A stretch of 64,000 nucleotides of DNA, from contig UQDA01000002.1 in NCBI GenBank assembly GCA_900539715.1, forward strand, positions 128,639-192,638. The letters run 5' to 3'. This stretch comes from an uncultured Lachnospiraceae bacterium (lineage in GTDB: Bacteria; Bacillota; Clostridia; Lachnospirales; Lachnospiraceae). Position numbers and translations under genes: made by a program. Positions 26,140-35,005 of this stretch are shown one piece after another. Under the pieces are notes generated by a model, which was not told the DNA's origin, did not search any database, and saw only the letters and a list, made by a program, of their open reading frames with translations. Position 1 is the stretch's first letter, and every line of letters begins with the position of its first letter.

Positions 26140-27387
26140 TCAGCCACGGGTCTGTCCGTTCCCGCATATAGTATATTTATAACTTGTCAGTTCCTTTAAG
26201 CCCATAGGCCCTCTGGCGTGGAGTTTCTGGGTGCTGATGCCTATCTCCGCACCGAAGCCGAATTCAAATCCGTCTGTAAAACGGGTTGAAGCGTTGACAT
26301 AGACGCAGGCAGCATCTATTCCATTCAAAAAGCTTTCCGCATGCTTCTTATTTTCCGTAATGATAGCCTCCGAATGTCCCGTGCCGCAGCGGTTGATATG
26401 CGCAATCGCTTCTTTAAGTGAATCTACGGTTTTTACGGAAAGGATCAGCGACAGGTATTCTGTTTCAAAATCCTTCTCCTGTGCAGCTACACAGCCCTCC
26501 AGCGGAAGAAAAGAACGCTCATCCGCCCGTATCTCCACATTTTTATCAAGAAGCTCCCGATACAGTCGCGGCAGCAGCGATTCACATATCTTTTCATGCA
26601 CGACCAGCGATTCGCAGGCGTTACATACGCCAACTCTCTGGGTTTTTGCATTTAAAATGATGGGTACCGCCTTATCGATATCCGCATCCTCATCCACATA
26701 GATGTGGCAGTTTCCGGTCCCGGTCTCAATAACGGGAACCGTACTGTTTTCCACAACGGTGCGGATGAGCCCTGCACCGCCCCGCGGGATGAGTACATCC
26801 AGATAACCGTTCAGCCGCATCATCTCCTGTGCTGCCGCCCTGTCAGCAGAATGAAGGAGCATGACTGCATCTGTACAAATACCCTGCTGCTCAAGCGCGC
26901 CCCTCAATACCGTCTCAATGGCGATATTGGAACAAAGCGCGTCGCTGCCGCCCTTTAACATCACTGCATTCCCGGATTTAAAACACAATCCAAAAGCATC
27001 CGCCGTCACGTTCGGCCGTGATTCGTAAATAATTCCTATCACACCGAGAGGAACACGCTTTTTGGTGATCTCAATGCCATTCGGACGCACAAAGCTCTCT
27101 ATGACTTCCCCTACCGGGTCAGGAAGCTTGGCTACCTGACGGAGTCCCTGCGCCATCGCTGAGATACGGTCGCAGCTGAGCATCAGCCGGTCCATAAGCC
27201 CTGCCGACATACCGTTTTGTCTGCCTGCCTCCATGTCCTTTTCATTTTCAGAGAGGATATACCCTGCCTGTGCTTCCAGCGCATCGGCTGCAGCATTGAG
27301 CGCTCTGTTCTTAGTGTCAGAATCCAGCAGTGCGAGCTCATATGCCGCCTTTTTTGCACGTTTTCCCATTTGTATCAGTTCCGTCAT
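26140..27387 (-). CDS. proA: Gamma-glutamyl phosphate reductase
   Basis: A 415-residue aldehyde-dehydrogenase-fold enzyme that reduces gamma-glutamyl phosphate to the semialdehyde, the second step to proline. Visible motifs are GVIGIIYESRPNVTADAFGLCFKSGNA (split NADPH/active-site region), PRGGAGLI and the catalytic Cys region VGVCNACESLVVH. The start at 27387 is supported by AGGAGGACAGGCAG. proB lies upstream but is separated by DUF896 and a 5-formyl-THF cyclo-ligase gene. Confidence 0.97.
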   Translation of the reverse strand: MTELIQMGKRAKKAAYELALLDSDTKNRALNAAADALEAQAGYILSENEKDMEAGRQNGMSAGLMDRLMLSCDRISAMAQGLRQVAKLPDPVGEVIESFVRPNGIEITKKRVPLGVIGIIYESRPNVTADAFGLCFKSGNAVMLKGGSDALCSNIAIETVLRGALEQQGICTDAVMLLHSADRAAAQEMMRLNGYLDVLIPRGGAGLIRTVVENSTVPVIETGTGNCHIYVDEDADIDKAVPIILNAKTQRVGVCNACESLVVHEKICESLLPRLYRELLDKNVEIRADERSFLPLEGCVAAQEKDFETEYLSLILSVKTVDSLKEAIAHINRCGTGHSEAIITENKKHAESFLNGIDAACVYVNASTRFTDGFEFGFGAEIGISTQKLHARGPMGLKELTSYKYTICGNGQTRG

Positions 27388-27438
27388 CTGCCTGTCCTCC
27401 TCATATAAAAAACACAATTATGAGCATCTTTTCATTTG

Positions 27439-28065
27439 CTAAATTGGAACGCGTATGACCCTTTTTTCCGTTACGACCATATCCATTCCGACATCATGAG
27501 GCTGTGCCGGAATGTAGTCTGTAAGCTGGCATTCAAAGCAGAGCCCCGCAAGAAACGGACGATCCTGCTTTGCGGCCGCCCCCAGATAACGGTCATAATA
27601 TCCGCCGCCGTAACCTATCCGGTCTCCCTTCCTGTCAAAGACAGTCCCGGGAACTATCATGAGCGTTCTGTAGCCTGCGGCCGGAATATAGCATTCCCCG
27701 CTTTCCCGGGGCTCTAAAATCCCGCAAAATCCGGAAATGAGCTCTGAAATACTCCTGATACGGTAAAATATCATTTCCTTTAATTCCGGAGATACCTTCG
27801 GACAGTAAACTGCTTTTTTCAGTTCGAGTGCCGACTGTATCAACTCCCGCGTCGAAATCTCCGTCCCGAACGAAGCAAACGTCAGAACAGTCTGAGACTC
27901 CTGCCATTCCGGGAGCGCGGTAAGATTTTGAAATGCCTGACGGCTTTTTTGAATCCGCCCTTCTTCTCCCAGTCCATCCCGCCGCTCTTTTCCAAGAGTG
28001 CGAAGCTCTTTTACAGAAAGGCTCCCTTTGCGGAGCTTATCGTCAATGGGCAACCTTATTCCCAT
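27439..28065 (-). CDS. 5-formyltetrahydrofolate cyclo-ligase
   Basis: A 208-residue enzyme of the YgfA/MTHFS family that turns 5-formyl-THF into 5,10-methenyl-THF with ATP. Visible are FGTEISTRELIQ, the YCPKV strand, and the family's C-terminal DRKGDRIGYGGGYYDRYL (ATP/folate site) with GLCFECQ. The start is uncertain: ATG at 28065 fits the domain edge but has no clear SD and lies 23 nt inside the DUF896 gene. Translational coupling is likely. It links to the folate genes fhs and folD in this window. Confidence 0.9.
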   Translation of the reverse strand: MGIRLPIDDKLRKGSLSVKELRTLGKERRDGLGEEGRIQKSRQAFQNLTALPEWQESQTVLTFASFGTEISTRELIQSALELKKAVYCPKVSPELKEMIFYRIRSISELISGFCGILEPRESGECYIPAAGYRTLMIVPGTVFDRKGDRIGYGGGYYDRYLGAAAKQDRPFLAGLCFECQLTDYIPAQPHDVGMDMVVTEKRVIRVPI

Positions 28066-28270
28066 GGGTCTCGCCCAGGTTTTCAATAGTTCCATCAGGA
28101 TTCTGAATGCTGATATTGTCCAGCTGACTTTTGATATTCTGACGGATGTTGGCAATAAATTCCTTTCTCAATAAAGCCTGTTCCTGCTTTTCGTCTTCCG
28201 TCAGTCCTCCGGGTGTTTTTGATTTGTGATAAAGCGCGTTGATACGCGCGATTTTTTCATCTATCGTCAT
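28043..28270 (-). CDS. DUF896 (YnzC-type) small protein
   Basis: A 75-residue, highly charged helical protein beginning MTIDEKIARINALYHKSKTP, the signature of the DUF896/YnzC family, followed by GLTEDEKQEQALLRKEFI. Bacillus YnzC/YneB-type proteins are small two-helix proteins, some linked to the SOS response, but no activity is known. The start at 28270 has SD AGGAGG. An in-frame upstream extension has no ribosome site. It sits between proB and the cyclo-ligase gene, overlapping the latter by 23 nt. Confidence 0.9.
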   Translation of the reverse strand: MTIDEKIARINALYHKSKTPGGLTEDEKQEQALLRKEFIANIRQNIKSQLDNISIQNPDGTIENLGETHGNKVAH

Positions 28271-28298
28271 GTTTCCTCCTGTTGGTGATGTGTAAATA

Positions 28299-29159
28299 TC
28301 AATTTTTATGCAGTTTTGCAATAAAGGCAGGGAGATCGAAGTCTTCCTGTTTCTCCGCCTTGAACACAGTCCCGCAGTTTTCACCTTTGATGATGCTGTG
28401 GATGATCCGGATGTCCCTGCTGTTTGCGATGACCATATCTGTGCCGGAAGCGGCTGCTATCTGAGCCGCAGTCAGCTTTGTAGACATCCCGCCGGTACCG
28501 ACACTGCTTCCGGTAGATCCTTTTGCCATGCTCAGAAACGTTTCGTCCAGATGTTCCACAGTTTCAATAAAACGGGCATCCGGATTTTTCCTGGGGTCGT
28601 CTGTATAAAGCCCGTCAATATCCGAAAGAAGAATAAGCAGGTCTGCGCCTATCATAGACGCTACGATGGCGGAAAGAGTATCGTTGTCCCCTATCTCTAT
28701 CTCATGGGTCGCAACCGTATCATTTTCATTGACGATTGGTATCACTCCAAGCTTAAACAGCTCTTCAAACGTATTCTGGGCGTTGGTACGATTCATATCG
28801 TTGTCTACCGTATGACGCGTCATGAGTATCTGCGCGGCTATCTGATCATATTCTGAAAAAATCTTCTGATAGGTCATCATAAGCCGCGCCTGTCCCACCG
28901 CCGCGCACGCCTGTTTGACGGCGATTGGGTCGCGCTCCATATCTTCCGAAGAAAGGCGGACCGCTTTTTTCCCCTGTGCAATTGCGCCGGAAGAAACCAG
29001 CGTCACATCCTTTCCCTGGTTTTTCAGGTCACACAGTTCCCTGACGAGCACTTCCAGCCGGACATAATCCATATCCCCCGTCTCCGGATGCTGCAGGGAA
29101 GAGGAGCCTATCTTGATAACGATACGTTTTTTATCCCGAAATGTATCCCGTAAATTCAT
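28299..29159 (-). CDS. proB: Glutamate 5-kinase (no PUA domain)
   Basis: A 286-residue amino-acid kinase: KRIVIKIGSSSL at the N-terminus, VSSGAIAQGKKAV, VNENDTVATHEIEIGDNDTLSA (glutamate site), LLSDIDGLYTDDPR and GTGGMSTKLTAAQIA. It phosphorylates glutamate in proline synthesis. It lacks the C-terminal PUA domain of the longer enzymes (about 370 residues). I place the start at 29159, where GGAGAT lies 7 nt upstream; an in-frame ATG 12 nt earlier has no SD. proA follows two genes later. Confidence 0.95.
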   Translation of the reverse strand: MNLRDTFRDKKRIVIKIGSSSLQHPETGDMDYVRLEVLVRELCDLKNQGKDVTLVSSGAIAQGKKAVRLSSEDMERDPIAVKQACAAVGQARLMMTYQKIFSEYDQIAAQILMTRHTVDNDMNRTNAQNTFEELFKLGVIPIVNENDTVATHEIEIGDNDTLSAIVASMIGADLLILLSDIDGLYTDDPRKNPDARFIETVEHLDETFLSMAKGSTGSSVGTGGMSTKLTAAQIAAASGTDMVIANSRDIRIIHSIIKGENCGTVFKAEKQEDFDLPAFIAKLHKN

Positions 29160-29173
29160 CTTAATCTCCATTA

Positions 29174-30778
29174 TTAAATATTAAAAGGCGCCCACTCCGA
29201 CGCTATCTTTTCAGCGATCCGCATACCGTCCATTGCCGCAGAGGTGATGCCTCCGGCATACCCTGCGCCTTCTCCGCACGGATAAATCCCCCTGATATTC
29301 GCCTGCAGCGTCTCGTCCCGGCTGATGCGCACAGGCGATGAGGTCCGGCTCTCTACACCGGATACAAGGACGTTCTCATCATCAAATCCGGGTATCATAT
29401 GCCCGAACTGTTCCATTCCGTCTTCAAAAGCTTCTTTTAACGACGCCGGAAGAATTCCCGCTACATCCGCAAGCTTCCACTGCCCCCGGACAGCGGGGGT
29501 AAAATCCGGCGGGATATGTCCCGAGGACGCCCGTACAGAAAAGCTTCCATAGCGCTGTACCGGAATTGCTCCCTGTCCGGCTTTCCAGGCGGCCTCCTCT
29601 AAGCGGCGCTGGAAAGCGATTCCGGAAAGAGGTCCGTCTGCGCCAAAATCTTCGGGTGTGACAGAGACGATTATCGCGCTGTTGGCATTTTGACCGTCGC
29701 GTCTGCTGTAGCTCATGCCGTTTACCGCCGTCCGCCCCGGTTCACTGCTGGCGTTGACCACATAACCGCCGGGACACATGCAGAAGGAATAAACGCCCCT
29801 GCCATTGCCCGCCTTTGCTGTGACCTTATAAGGGGCAGCCGAAAGATGCTCCGGCTCTGATACGCCATACTGAGACTGATTGATGAGCGTCTGCGGATGC
29901 TCCACGCGAAGTCCGACCGCGAATGCTTTCGGTTCCATCTCAAGCCCGTCTGAAAGCAGCTTTTCAAAAGTATCCCGTGCGCTGTGCCCGATGGCAAGGA
30001 CCGCCGTCTGGGTGTCCAAAATCGTTCCGTCTGAAAGCCGGATGCCCGTGAGCCTCCCGTCCTTTACACAGATACCGTCTGCCCGCGTACCAAAGCGCAC
30101 CTCACCGCCGCAGGAAAGTATCGTCTTTCTCATATCCGCGACTACGCCCGTAAGAACGTCCGTCCCGATATGAGGCTTTGCCTCATATAAAATCTCCGGC
30201 TGTGCGCCGTGCTTTACAAATATCGAAAGCGCTTCCCTTCCGCGTCCGTCCTTATCCTTAATGAGCGTATTGAGTTTTCCGTCCGAGAATGTACCAGCTC
30301 CGCCTTCTCCAAAAGAAACATTGGATTCCGGATTCAGACCTCCTCCGTTCCAGAACGTCTCAACATCCCTGCACCGCTGCTCCACCGCCTGTCCCCGTTC
30401 CAGAAGTATCGGACGATATCCGTGAACGGCAAGCAGATAACCGCAGAAAAGTCCGGCAGGTCCGGTGCCGATAATGACGGGACGATGTTCCAGCCGACGT
30501 TCTCCCGGCTGCGGGAATACATACCGTTTCCCGGTCACAACCGATACGTCTCTGCTTTTACTGCGCTGGACGCATTTCTGCTCTGAAATGCCGGAGACAT
30601 TTACGTCCAGCACATATATAAGCCGTATATCCGGCTTTTTGCGCGCGTCCACAGACTGCCTGCGGATTTCCAGCCGCACTATCTGTTCCCTTTTGATATG
30701 TAACAGCTTCGCGGTCTTTTCATACAGTTCCTCCAAAGAATGTCCCGGAGACAGCTTGAGCTGCGAAACACGTATCAT
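29174..30778 (-). CDS. Uncharacterised FAD-dependent dehydrogenase (COG2509)
   Basis: A 534-residue flavoprotein. Residues 1-90 form an N-terminal domain unique to the family; the dinucleotide-binding motif IIGTGPAGLFCGYLL follows, then SFGEGGAGTFSDGKLNT and the C-terminal FAD segment GIYPCGEGAGYAGGITSAAMDG. The substrate is unknown. SD AAAGGAG and the start at 30778 overlap the stop of the neighbouring flavoprotein gene (ATGA), so the two are translated together. proB is 14 nt downstream. Confidence 0.88.
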   Translation of the reverse strand: MIRVSQLKLSPGHSLEELYEKTAKLLHIKREQIVRLEIRRQSVDARKKPDIRLIYVLDVNVSGISEQKCVQRSKSRDVSVVTGKRYVFPQPGERRLEHRPVIIGTGPAGLFCGYLLAVHGYRPILLERGQAVEQRCRDVETFWNGGGLNPESNVSFGEGGAGTFSDGKLNTLIKDKDGRGREALSIFVKHGAQPEILYEAKPHIGTDVLTGVVADMRKTILSCGGEVRFGTRADGICVKDGRLTGIRLSDGTILDTQTAVLAIGHSARDTFEKLLSDGLEMEPKAFAVGLRVEHPQTLINQSQYGVSEPEHLSAAPYKVTAKAGNGRGVYSFCMCPGGYVVNASSEPGRTAVNGMSYSRRDGQNANSAIIVSVTPEDFGADGPLSGIAFQRRLEEAAWKAGQGAIPVQRYGSFSVRASSGHIPPDFTPAVRGQWKLADVAGILPASLKEAFEDGMEQFGHMIPGFDDENVLVSGVESRTSSPVRISRDETLQANIRGIYPCGEGAGYAGGITSAAMDGMRIAEKIASEWAPFNI

Positions 30779-32064
30779 TTCCGGTCTCCTTTCCAATTTT
30801 CTTTTGCTGTTTTTGCCGGGAGTTTCCTTACACGCTCCCCTTTTGCGGCTTCTTCCCCCGCAATATGTCCGCTGGTCCATGCCCACTGGAGATTGTAGCC
30901 TCCGCATCTGCCATCAACGTCGAGCATTTCCCCGCATAAAAACAATCCGGGAATTTTGATGGATTCCAGATTGTCATTTACTTCCGCAAGGCGGACGCCG
31001 CCCATACAAACCTGCGCATTCTCTACGGGGTTTACTGCGCAGATATGCGTTTCAAGCCCCCTCATCCGGGAGAACATCTGAAATATCTTCTTTTTGGCAG
31101 CAGGACCGACAATGTCTCCGGGCTTTAGCCCTGACGTACTCAAAAAGAAAGCCGCGAGTTTTTTGTGGAGCATTCCTTCCACTAAAAACGCTGCACTCAT
31201 GCCTTCGCATACCCTGTATTGCCGACGGCAAAGCTCTTCCCATTGTCCGGGCTTAAGCTGCGGGAAAAAATCGATGGATGCGCTCACTTCTTTTTTAGAA
31301 GACAGCGCCTCGGAGGCATAGCGGGAAAGCTGAAATACCGGAATACCGGAAATACCGTAATCGGTAAGCTGCAGCTCCCCTGTCTCTGAACATATGGCTT
31401 TTTTATCTGCAAACAGCATGATATCTGCCGGACAGCGCACGCCGGACAGCGACTTATAAAATTTTTCCTGACAGCGCAGCGCCGTCAGCGCCGGGAGAGG
31501 CTTTTTCACAGAAAGCCCCAGCCCTTGAGCCAACTCATAGCCGCCAAGCTTTTCGCGTGCCGGTACGCCCGCAGGACTGCCGCAGGAAAGTATAAGCGTA
31601 TCAAAATGCCACGTTTTTTCCTGCGTTCGCACAGCAAAACGGGATTTTGAGGAAGGCTCCTTATTAATGCTCCGAATTTCTGTATCGCACACCACTTTGA
31701 TATTCAGCCGTTCCAACTGTTCCAAAAAAAATGAAAGCACCGAAGACGCCTGACCGCTGTATGGATACAAATATCCATTTTTATCAGTAACATACAGGCC
31801 GTTCTCTTCCAAAAAACGCAGCATTTCCTGTGTCCCGAACCGTTCAAAAAATGCAGGCAGACGCTCTGCGCTGCCACTGCGGTAATCCCGCAGCACATCC
31901 ATATCCAGATTTCCCAGATTGCACCGTCCGTTTCCTGTTGCCAGCAGTTTTTTGCCAATCCGGTCCCGGCGCTCCAATATCGTGACGTCAGCGCCCCTTT
32001 GCGCGGCTGCGATAGCCGCCATCATGCCCGAGGCGCCGCCCCCGATGATACCTGTCCGCGTCAT
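30775..32064 (-). CDS. HI0933/YhiN-family NAD(P)/FAD-dependent oxidoreductase (COG2081)
   Basis: A 429-residue flavoprotein opening with TGIIGGGASGMMAAIAAAQRG (dinucleotide-binding loop) and the family marker KLLATGNGRCNLGN. It ends with LFLCGEMLDVDGRCGGYNLQWAWTSG (FAD C-terminal motif). The reaction is unknown. The ATG at 32064 is preferred; an in-frame TTG 33 nt upstream is the alternative. Its stop overlaps the start of the COG2509 flavoprotein, a pairing that suggests a shared process. Confidence 0.9.
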   Translation of the reverse strand: MTRTGIIGGGASGMMAAIAAAQRGADVTILERRDRIGKKLLATGNGRCNLGNLDMDVLRDYRSGSAERLPAFFERFGTQEMLRFLEENGLYVTDKNGYLYPYSGQASSVLSFFLEQLERLNIKVVCDTEIRSINKEPSSKSRFAVRTQEKTWHFDTLILSCGSPAGVPAREKLGGYELAQGLGLSVKKPLPALTALRCQEKFYKSLSGVRCPADIMLFADKKAICSETGELQLTDYGISGIPVFQLSRYASEALSSKKEVSASIDFFPQLKPGQWEELCRRQYRVCEGMSAAFLVEGMLHKKLAAFFLSTSGLKPGDIVGPAAKKKIFQMFSRMRGLETHICAVNPVENAQVCMGGVRLAEVNDNLESIKIPGLFLCGEMLDVDGRCGGYNLQWAWTSGHIAGEEAAKGERVRKLPAKTAKENWKGDRK

Positions 32065-32102
32065 ATCCGCACACCATCCTTTTATCATATGCGTCAACTA
32101 TA

Positions 32103-32759
32103 TCACGCTTCGGCATATGAAACAAGAAATTTTTCCAGACTGTCGGCTGAAACATCGCTGTAACCGGCCAAAACTCTTTTTCGTATCCGGGGTGGGAGCG
32201 TCCGGGCATCTAATGCAGTCCGCAAATACAAAATGCCCGTTTCCTGCTCGTAAACTGTCACCATATTATGCTCGACGACCAATTTAAAAGAAGACGGTCT
32301 TTCATGTTTCCGATAATTTTTCCGTACCACTATCTGCTCCGGAGAAAAGGAAAGCAGTTCCGCATTTAAAAATCCCGCCTCCCGCTCCTTTAAGGAGGCG
32401 GTTTCCTGAAACTGTATAAAGAACCGCTCCGTTTCCGTTCTCGAACAGCCTATCAGCCTTACAGGCAGCGATGACAGCTCCTGCCTTTCGCTCCCTTCGT
32501 CCAGGTTGCAGATGCGGACAACCATTTTCGTGGAAGCAGTCAGTCTGACGCCTCCGGACGCGGTCTGTTCAATACTGTCTCTCCGGTTTCTGTCCGGCAG
32601 ATCGGATAAAAGCATAGAATTTTCTCCTGCATCAAAGGGAGCTTCCCTTCCCGGATAAAAAAAGGCTTCTATTTGGAAAGCACACAAAAGTCCTCCTGCG
32701 AACAGCATGCAGGAATATAGAAAAAAGCAGATTCTCTTGAAAGGGCGCATAGGATTCAC
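32103..32759 (-). CDS. Membrane-anchored protein with BofC-like C-terminal region
   Basis: A 218-residue protein with one N-terminal hydrophobic segment (about 9-30), then an external part. The last 60 residues (GILYLRTALDARTLPP then SLEKFLVSYAEA) resemble the BofC C-terminal domain, in which a short acidic loop precedes a final helix ending in a Leu-x-x-Phe-Leu-x-x-Tyr pattern. BofC in Bacillus restrains sigma-K activation from the intermembrane space of the forespore. The similarity is weak, so the role is a guess. SD GAGGTGA precedes ATG. It follows a flippase-like gene. Confidence 0.5.
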   Translation of the reverse strand: MNPMRPFKRICFFLYSCMLFAGGLLCAFQIEAFFYPGREAPFDAGENSMLLSDLPDRNRRDSIEQTASGGVRLTASTKMVVRICNLDEGSERQELSSLPVRLIGCSRTETERFFIQFQETASLKEREAGFLNAELLSFSPEQIVVRKNYRKHERPSSFKLVVEHNMVTVYEQETGILYLRTALDARTLPPRIRKRVLAGYSDVSADSLEKFLVSYAEA

Positions 32760-32847
32760 CTCATTTCAAAGTATCCGCTTTTTTCATTCTTTTATTCCTT
32801 CTGTCATCAGGATTCTTTTTCACACTATCCCCGGCGGGACCGGTATG

Positions 32848-34479
32848 TCATAAAAGCCGCAGCAGGCAACCAAACCGTATCATCCACTGACCTCCGGGCA
32901 TACACCGCAGCTCCCTCCTCGTCGCTCCTTTCAACAAGAGTGATACGACAAAATATGCCAGTAAACCTAGCGTGCCGCTGAATATCGCGCGGACAGGACT
33001 CGCCGTATTTTTCAGAAGAAGCTCCGAAAACAGAAGGCACACCCCAGCCATTACCGCACCGCTGATGCAGGGTGCAAGAAAGATACGTCCCCAGCTCACC
33101 GATATCTTAAGCTGACGCCGGACGGACATCAGTAAAAACAGGCAGAGCACGAAAGCTGCCAGCGCATCCGCATATACCGGACTGTACAGCTTCAGGTCGA
33201 GCAGCGAATGAAAAATATAAAACGAACCGAGACGGACAGCCATACATAAAAGCAGTCCGGCCCACAGATTGTAATACAGCTCTACAGAAAACAATATGGC
33301 TCCCAACATAAAGGACAATCCCCCGAAAACGATGCCAAGCGCCGAAATACGCATAGGTCCATAGGCATCTGTCAGGCTTCCCTCTTTAAAGAGCGTTCCC
33401 AAAACCGGCTCTGCCAGAGCTGCAAACAGAACTGCAGCCGGAACCACATACAGCGCCGTGCAGCGCAGCGCCAGCATACACTTATCTCTGCTCTTGCGCA
33501 GACTGCGCCCGGAAAAACTAAGCTTAAACTCCGGCAGCATCCGAAACGCCAGCGCCAGTGCCCCGAATAAAACGGCGCCGACCAGCGGCAGGCATTTTCC
33601 GACATATACTCCCCATTCAGAAGGAGCGCCGTTTTTCAGGAACAGGACGCTTTCTCCGATCAGACCGGATACTAAAAACAGCGCTGGAATACAAACAGGC
33701 ATCGCATTGCGGATAAGCGCCGCCCAAGTTTCATTTGTTTTATGCTCCGTTTCATCCTGTTCCATCCTGCGAAGCTCTTTTCCTGCCGCAGTCCATGAAA
33801 ACAACAGACCGAACATGCAGACCAAAGCAGATATGAAAAAAGCCGCGGCTGCGCCGAGCGCACCATAGGCAGGACCATAGGAGGGGTTCTGTAAAAGTGC
33901 TCCCACCTTTTTACCATATCCGTGCAACGGAGCAGCAAACAATGGTCCTAAGACAAAGCAAAAAAGCCCCAGCATCCCATTCCAGAACCGGACCGGCTTT
34001 TCGTTTCCAAAAGCGTCAAGGATGCCCGACAGCGTCCACAATAAAGACAAAGGCAAAAGCGCCGCCAGAAAAATCTCAAACGGCATTGCTGCCAGCGGAA
34101 GCTCCATCAGACCGCTGCACAACAAGGATGTCAGCGCATACCCGGCTCCCGCCAGAAAAAGGCTGATAAAAAAGACCGTTCCCAGCGCCCTGCCCGCTAT
34201 GATGCGGGCGCTGCGGATATCTCCCAGCTCTGTACGCCTGCGTATCATCACGGATACCGAGCGGGCACATCCTATCCCGAGCAGACAAAACAGAAAAAAG
34301 AACATCTCCAGCGCCACTGCCCAATAAACGCTTCCCTCATCGCCGAATATATTTACAAGGCGTACCGGAGCAAATATCCCGAGAGCCAGACACAACGCAA
34401 AAAACAGACTGCCTGCCCAGTCCGGGAGCACTATGCCGCTTTTTCGCCTTATTTTCTTATGTCTCTTTTTTGAAGCCAT
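32848..34479 (-). CDS. MATE/MVF-type polytopic flippase homologue (SpoVB/MurJ-like)
   Basis: A 543-residue protein with a basic N-terminus and about 14 hydrophobic segments, the layout of the MOP exporter superfamily (polysaccharide flippases, SpoVB, MurJ). No motif allows a closer choice. In spore formers SpoVB-like proteins act in cortex assembly, and the neighbours yqfC, yqfD and the BofC-like gene would fit, but this is inference. SD GAGGGGAG precedes ATG; ybeY lies 13 nt upstream. Confidence 0.7.
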   Translation of the reverse strand: MASKKRHKKIRRKSGIVLPDWAGSLFFALCLALGIFAPVRLVNIFGDEGSVYWAVALEMFFFLFCLLGIGCARSVSVMIRRRTELGDIRSARIIAGRALGTVFFISLFLAGAGYALTSLLCSGLMELPLAAMPFEIFLAALLPLSLLWTLSGILDAFGNEKPVRFWNGMLGLFCFVLGPLFAAPLHGYGKKVGALLQNPSYGPAYGALGAAAAFFISALVCMFGLLFSWTAAGKELRRMEQDETEHKTNETWAALIRNAMPVCIPALFLVSGLIGESVLFLKNGAPSEWGVYVGKCLPLVGAVLFGALALAFRMLPEFKLSFSGRSLRKSRDKCMLALRCTALYVVPAAVLFAALAEPVLGTLFKEGSLTDAYGPMRISALGIVFGGLSFMLGAILFSVELYYNLWAGLLLCMAVRLGSFYIFHSLLDLKLYSPVYADALAAFVLCLFLLMSVRRQLKISVSWGRIFLAPCISGAVMAGVCLLFSELLLKNTASPVRAIFSGTLGLLAYFVVSLLLKGATRRELRCMPGGQWMIRFGCLLRLL

Positions 34480-34492
34480 ATCGCCGCTCCCC

Positions 34493-35005
34493 TCATCTGT
34501 CTGAGCAGTCCCTTGTCAGCCCGAGGCTTTCCAAAACCGCTTCCTGCTTTTGTTCCATCACTGCCGCTTCCGTTGGCGTTTCATGATCGTATCCGCAAAG
34601 GTGGAGCATACTGTGCGCCACGAGAAATGCAAACTCTCTGCGGACGGAATGTCCGTAACTTTCCGCCTGGGAATAAATACGGTCAGTACACAAAATGATA
34701 TCGCCGAGTATCAGCTCCCCGCTGTCGGGGTCAAAGCAGTCCGATTCGCATGCTTCCGCCACTGAAAAATCGGCTTCCGCTTCAAACGGAACGTTTGGAA
34801 AGCTCAGTACATCCGTTTCTTTGTCGATATTCCTGTATTCTTTATTGTAAAGCCGGATTCCCTCACTGTCCGTTATCAAAACATTGACTTGAGCCTCATA
34901 GGGACAATTTTCGCTGTCCAGAGCAGCTTCCGCTACCTGACGGCACAGCAGCTCTTCGTCAAATGAAAAAACCACTTCTGTCTCGTTCTCCACATATACG
35001 GTCAT
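34493..35005 (-). CDS. ybeY: Endoribonuclease YbeY (rRNA maturation factor)
   Basis: A 170-residue metalloenzyme with the family zinc motif HSMLHLCGYDH (three His), preceded by TDVLSFPNVPF and GDIILCTDR. YbeY is needed for 16S rRNA 3'-end maturation and ribosome quality control. Its start overlaps the phoH stop by one base (TAATG), with SD GGAGGG inside phoH: the conserved phoH-ybeY pair. Confidence 0.96.
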   Translation of the reverse strand: MTVYVENETEVVFSFDEELLCRQVAEAALDSENCPYEAQVNVLITDSEGIRLYNKEYRNIDKETDVLSFPNVPFEAEADFSVAEACESDCFDPDSGELILGDIILCTDRIYSQAESYGHSVRREFAFLVAHSMLHLCGYDHETPTEAAVMEQKQEAVLESLGLTRDCSDR

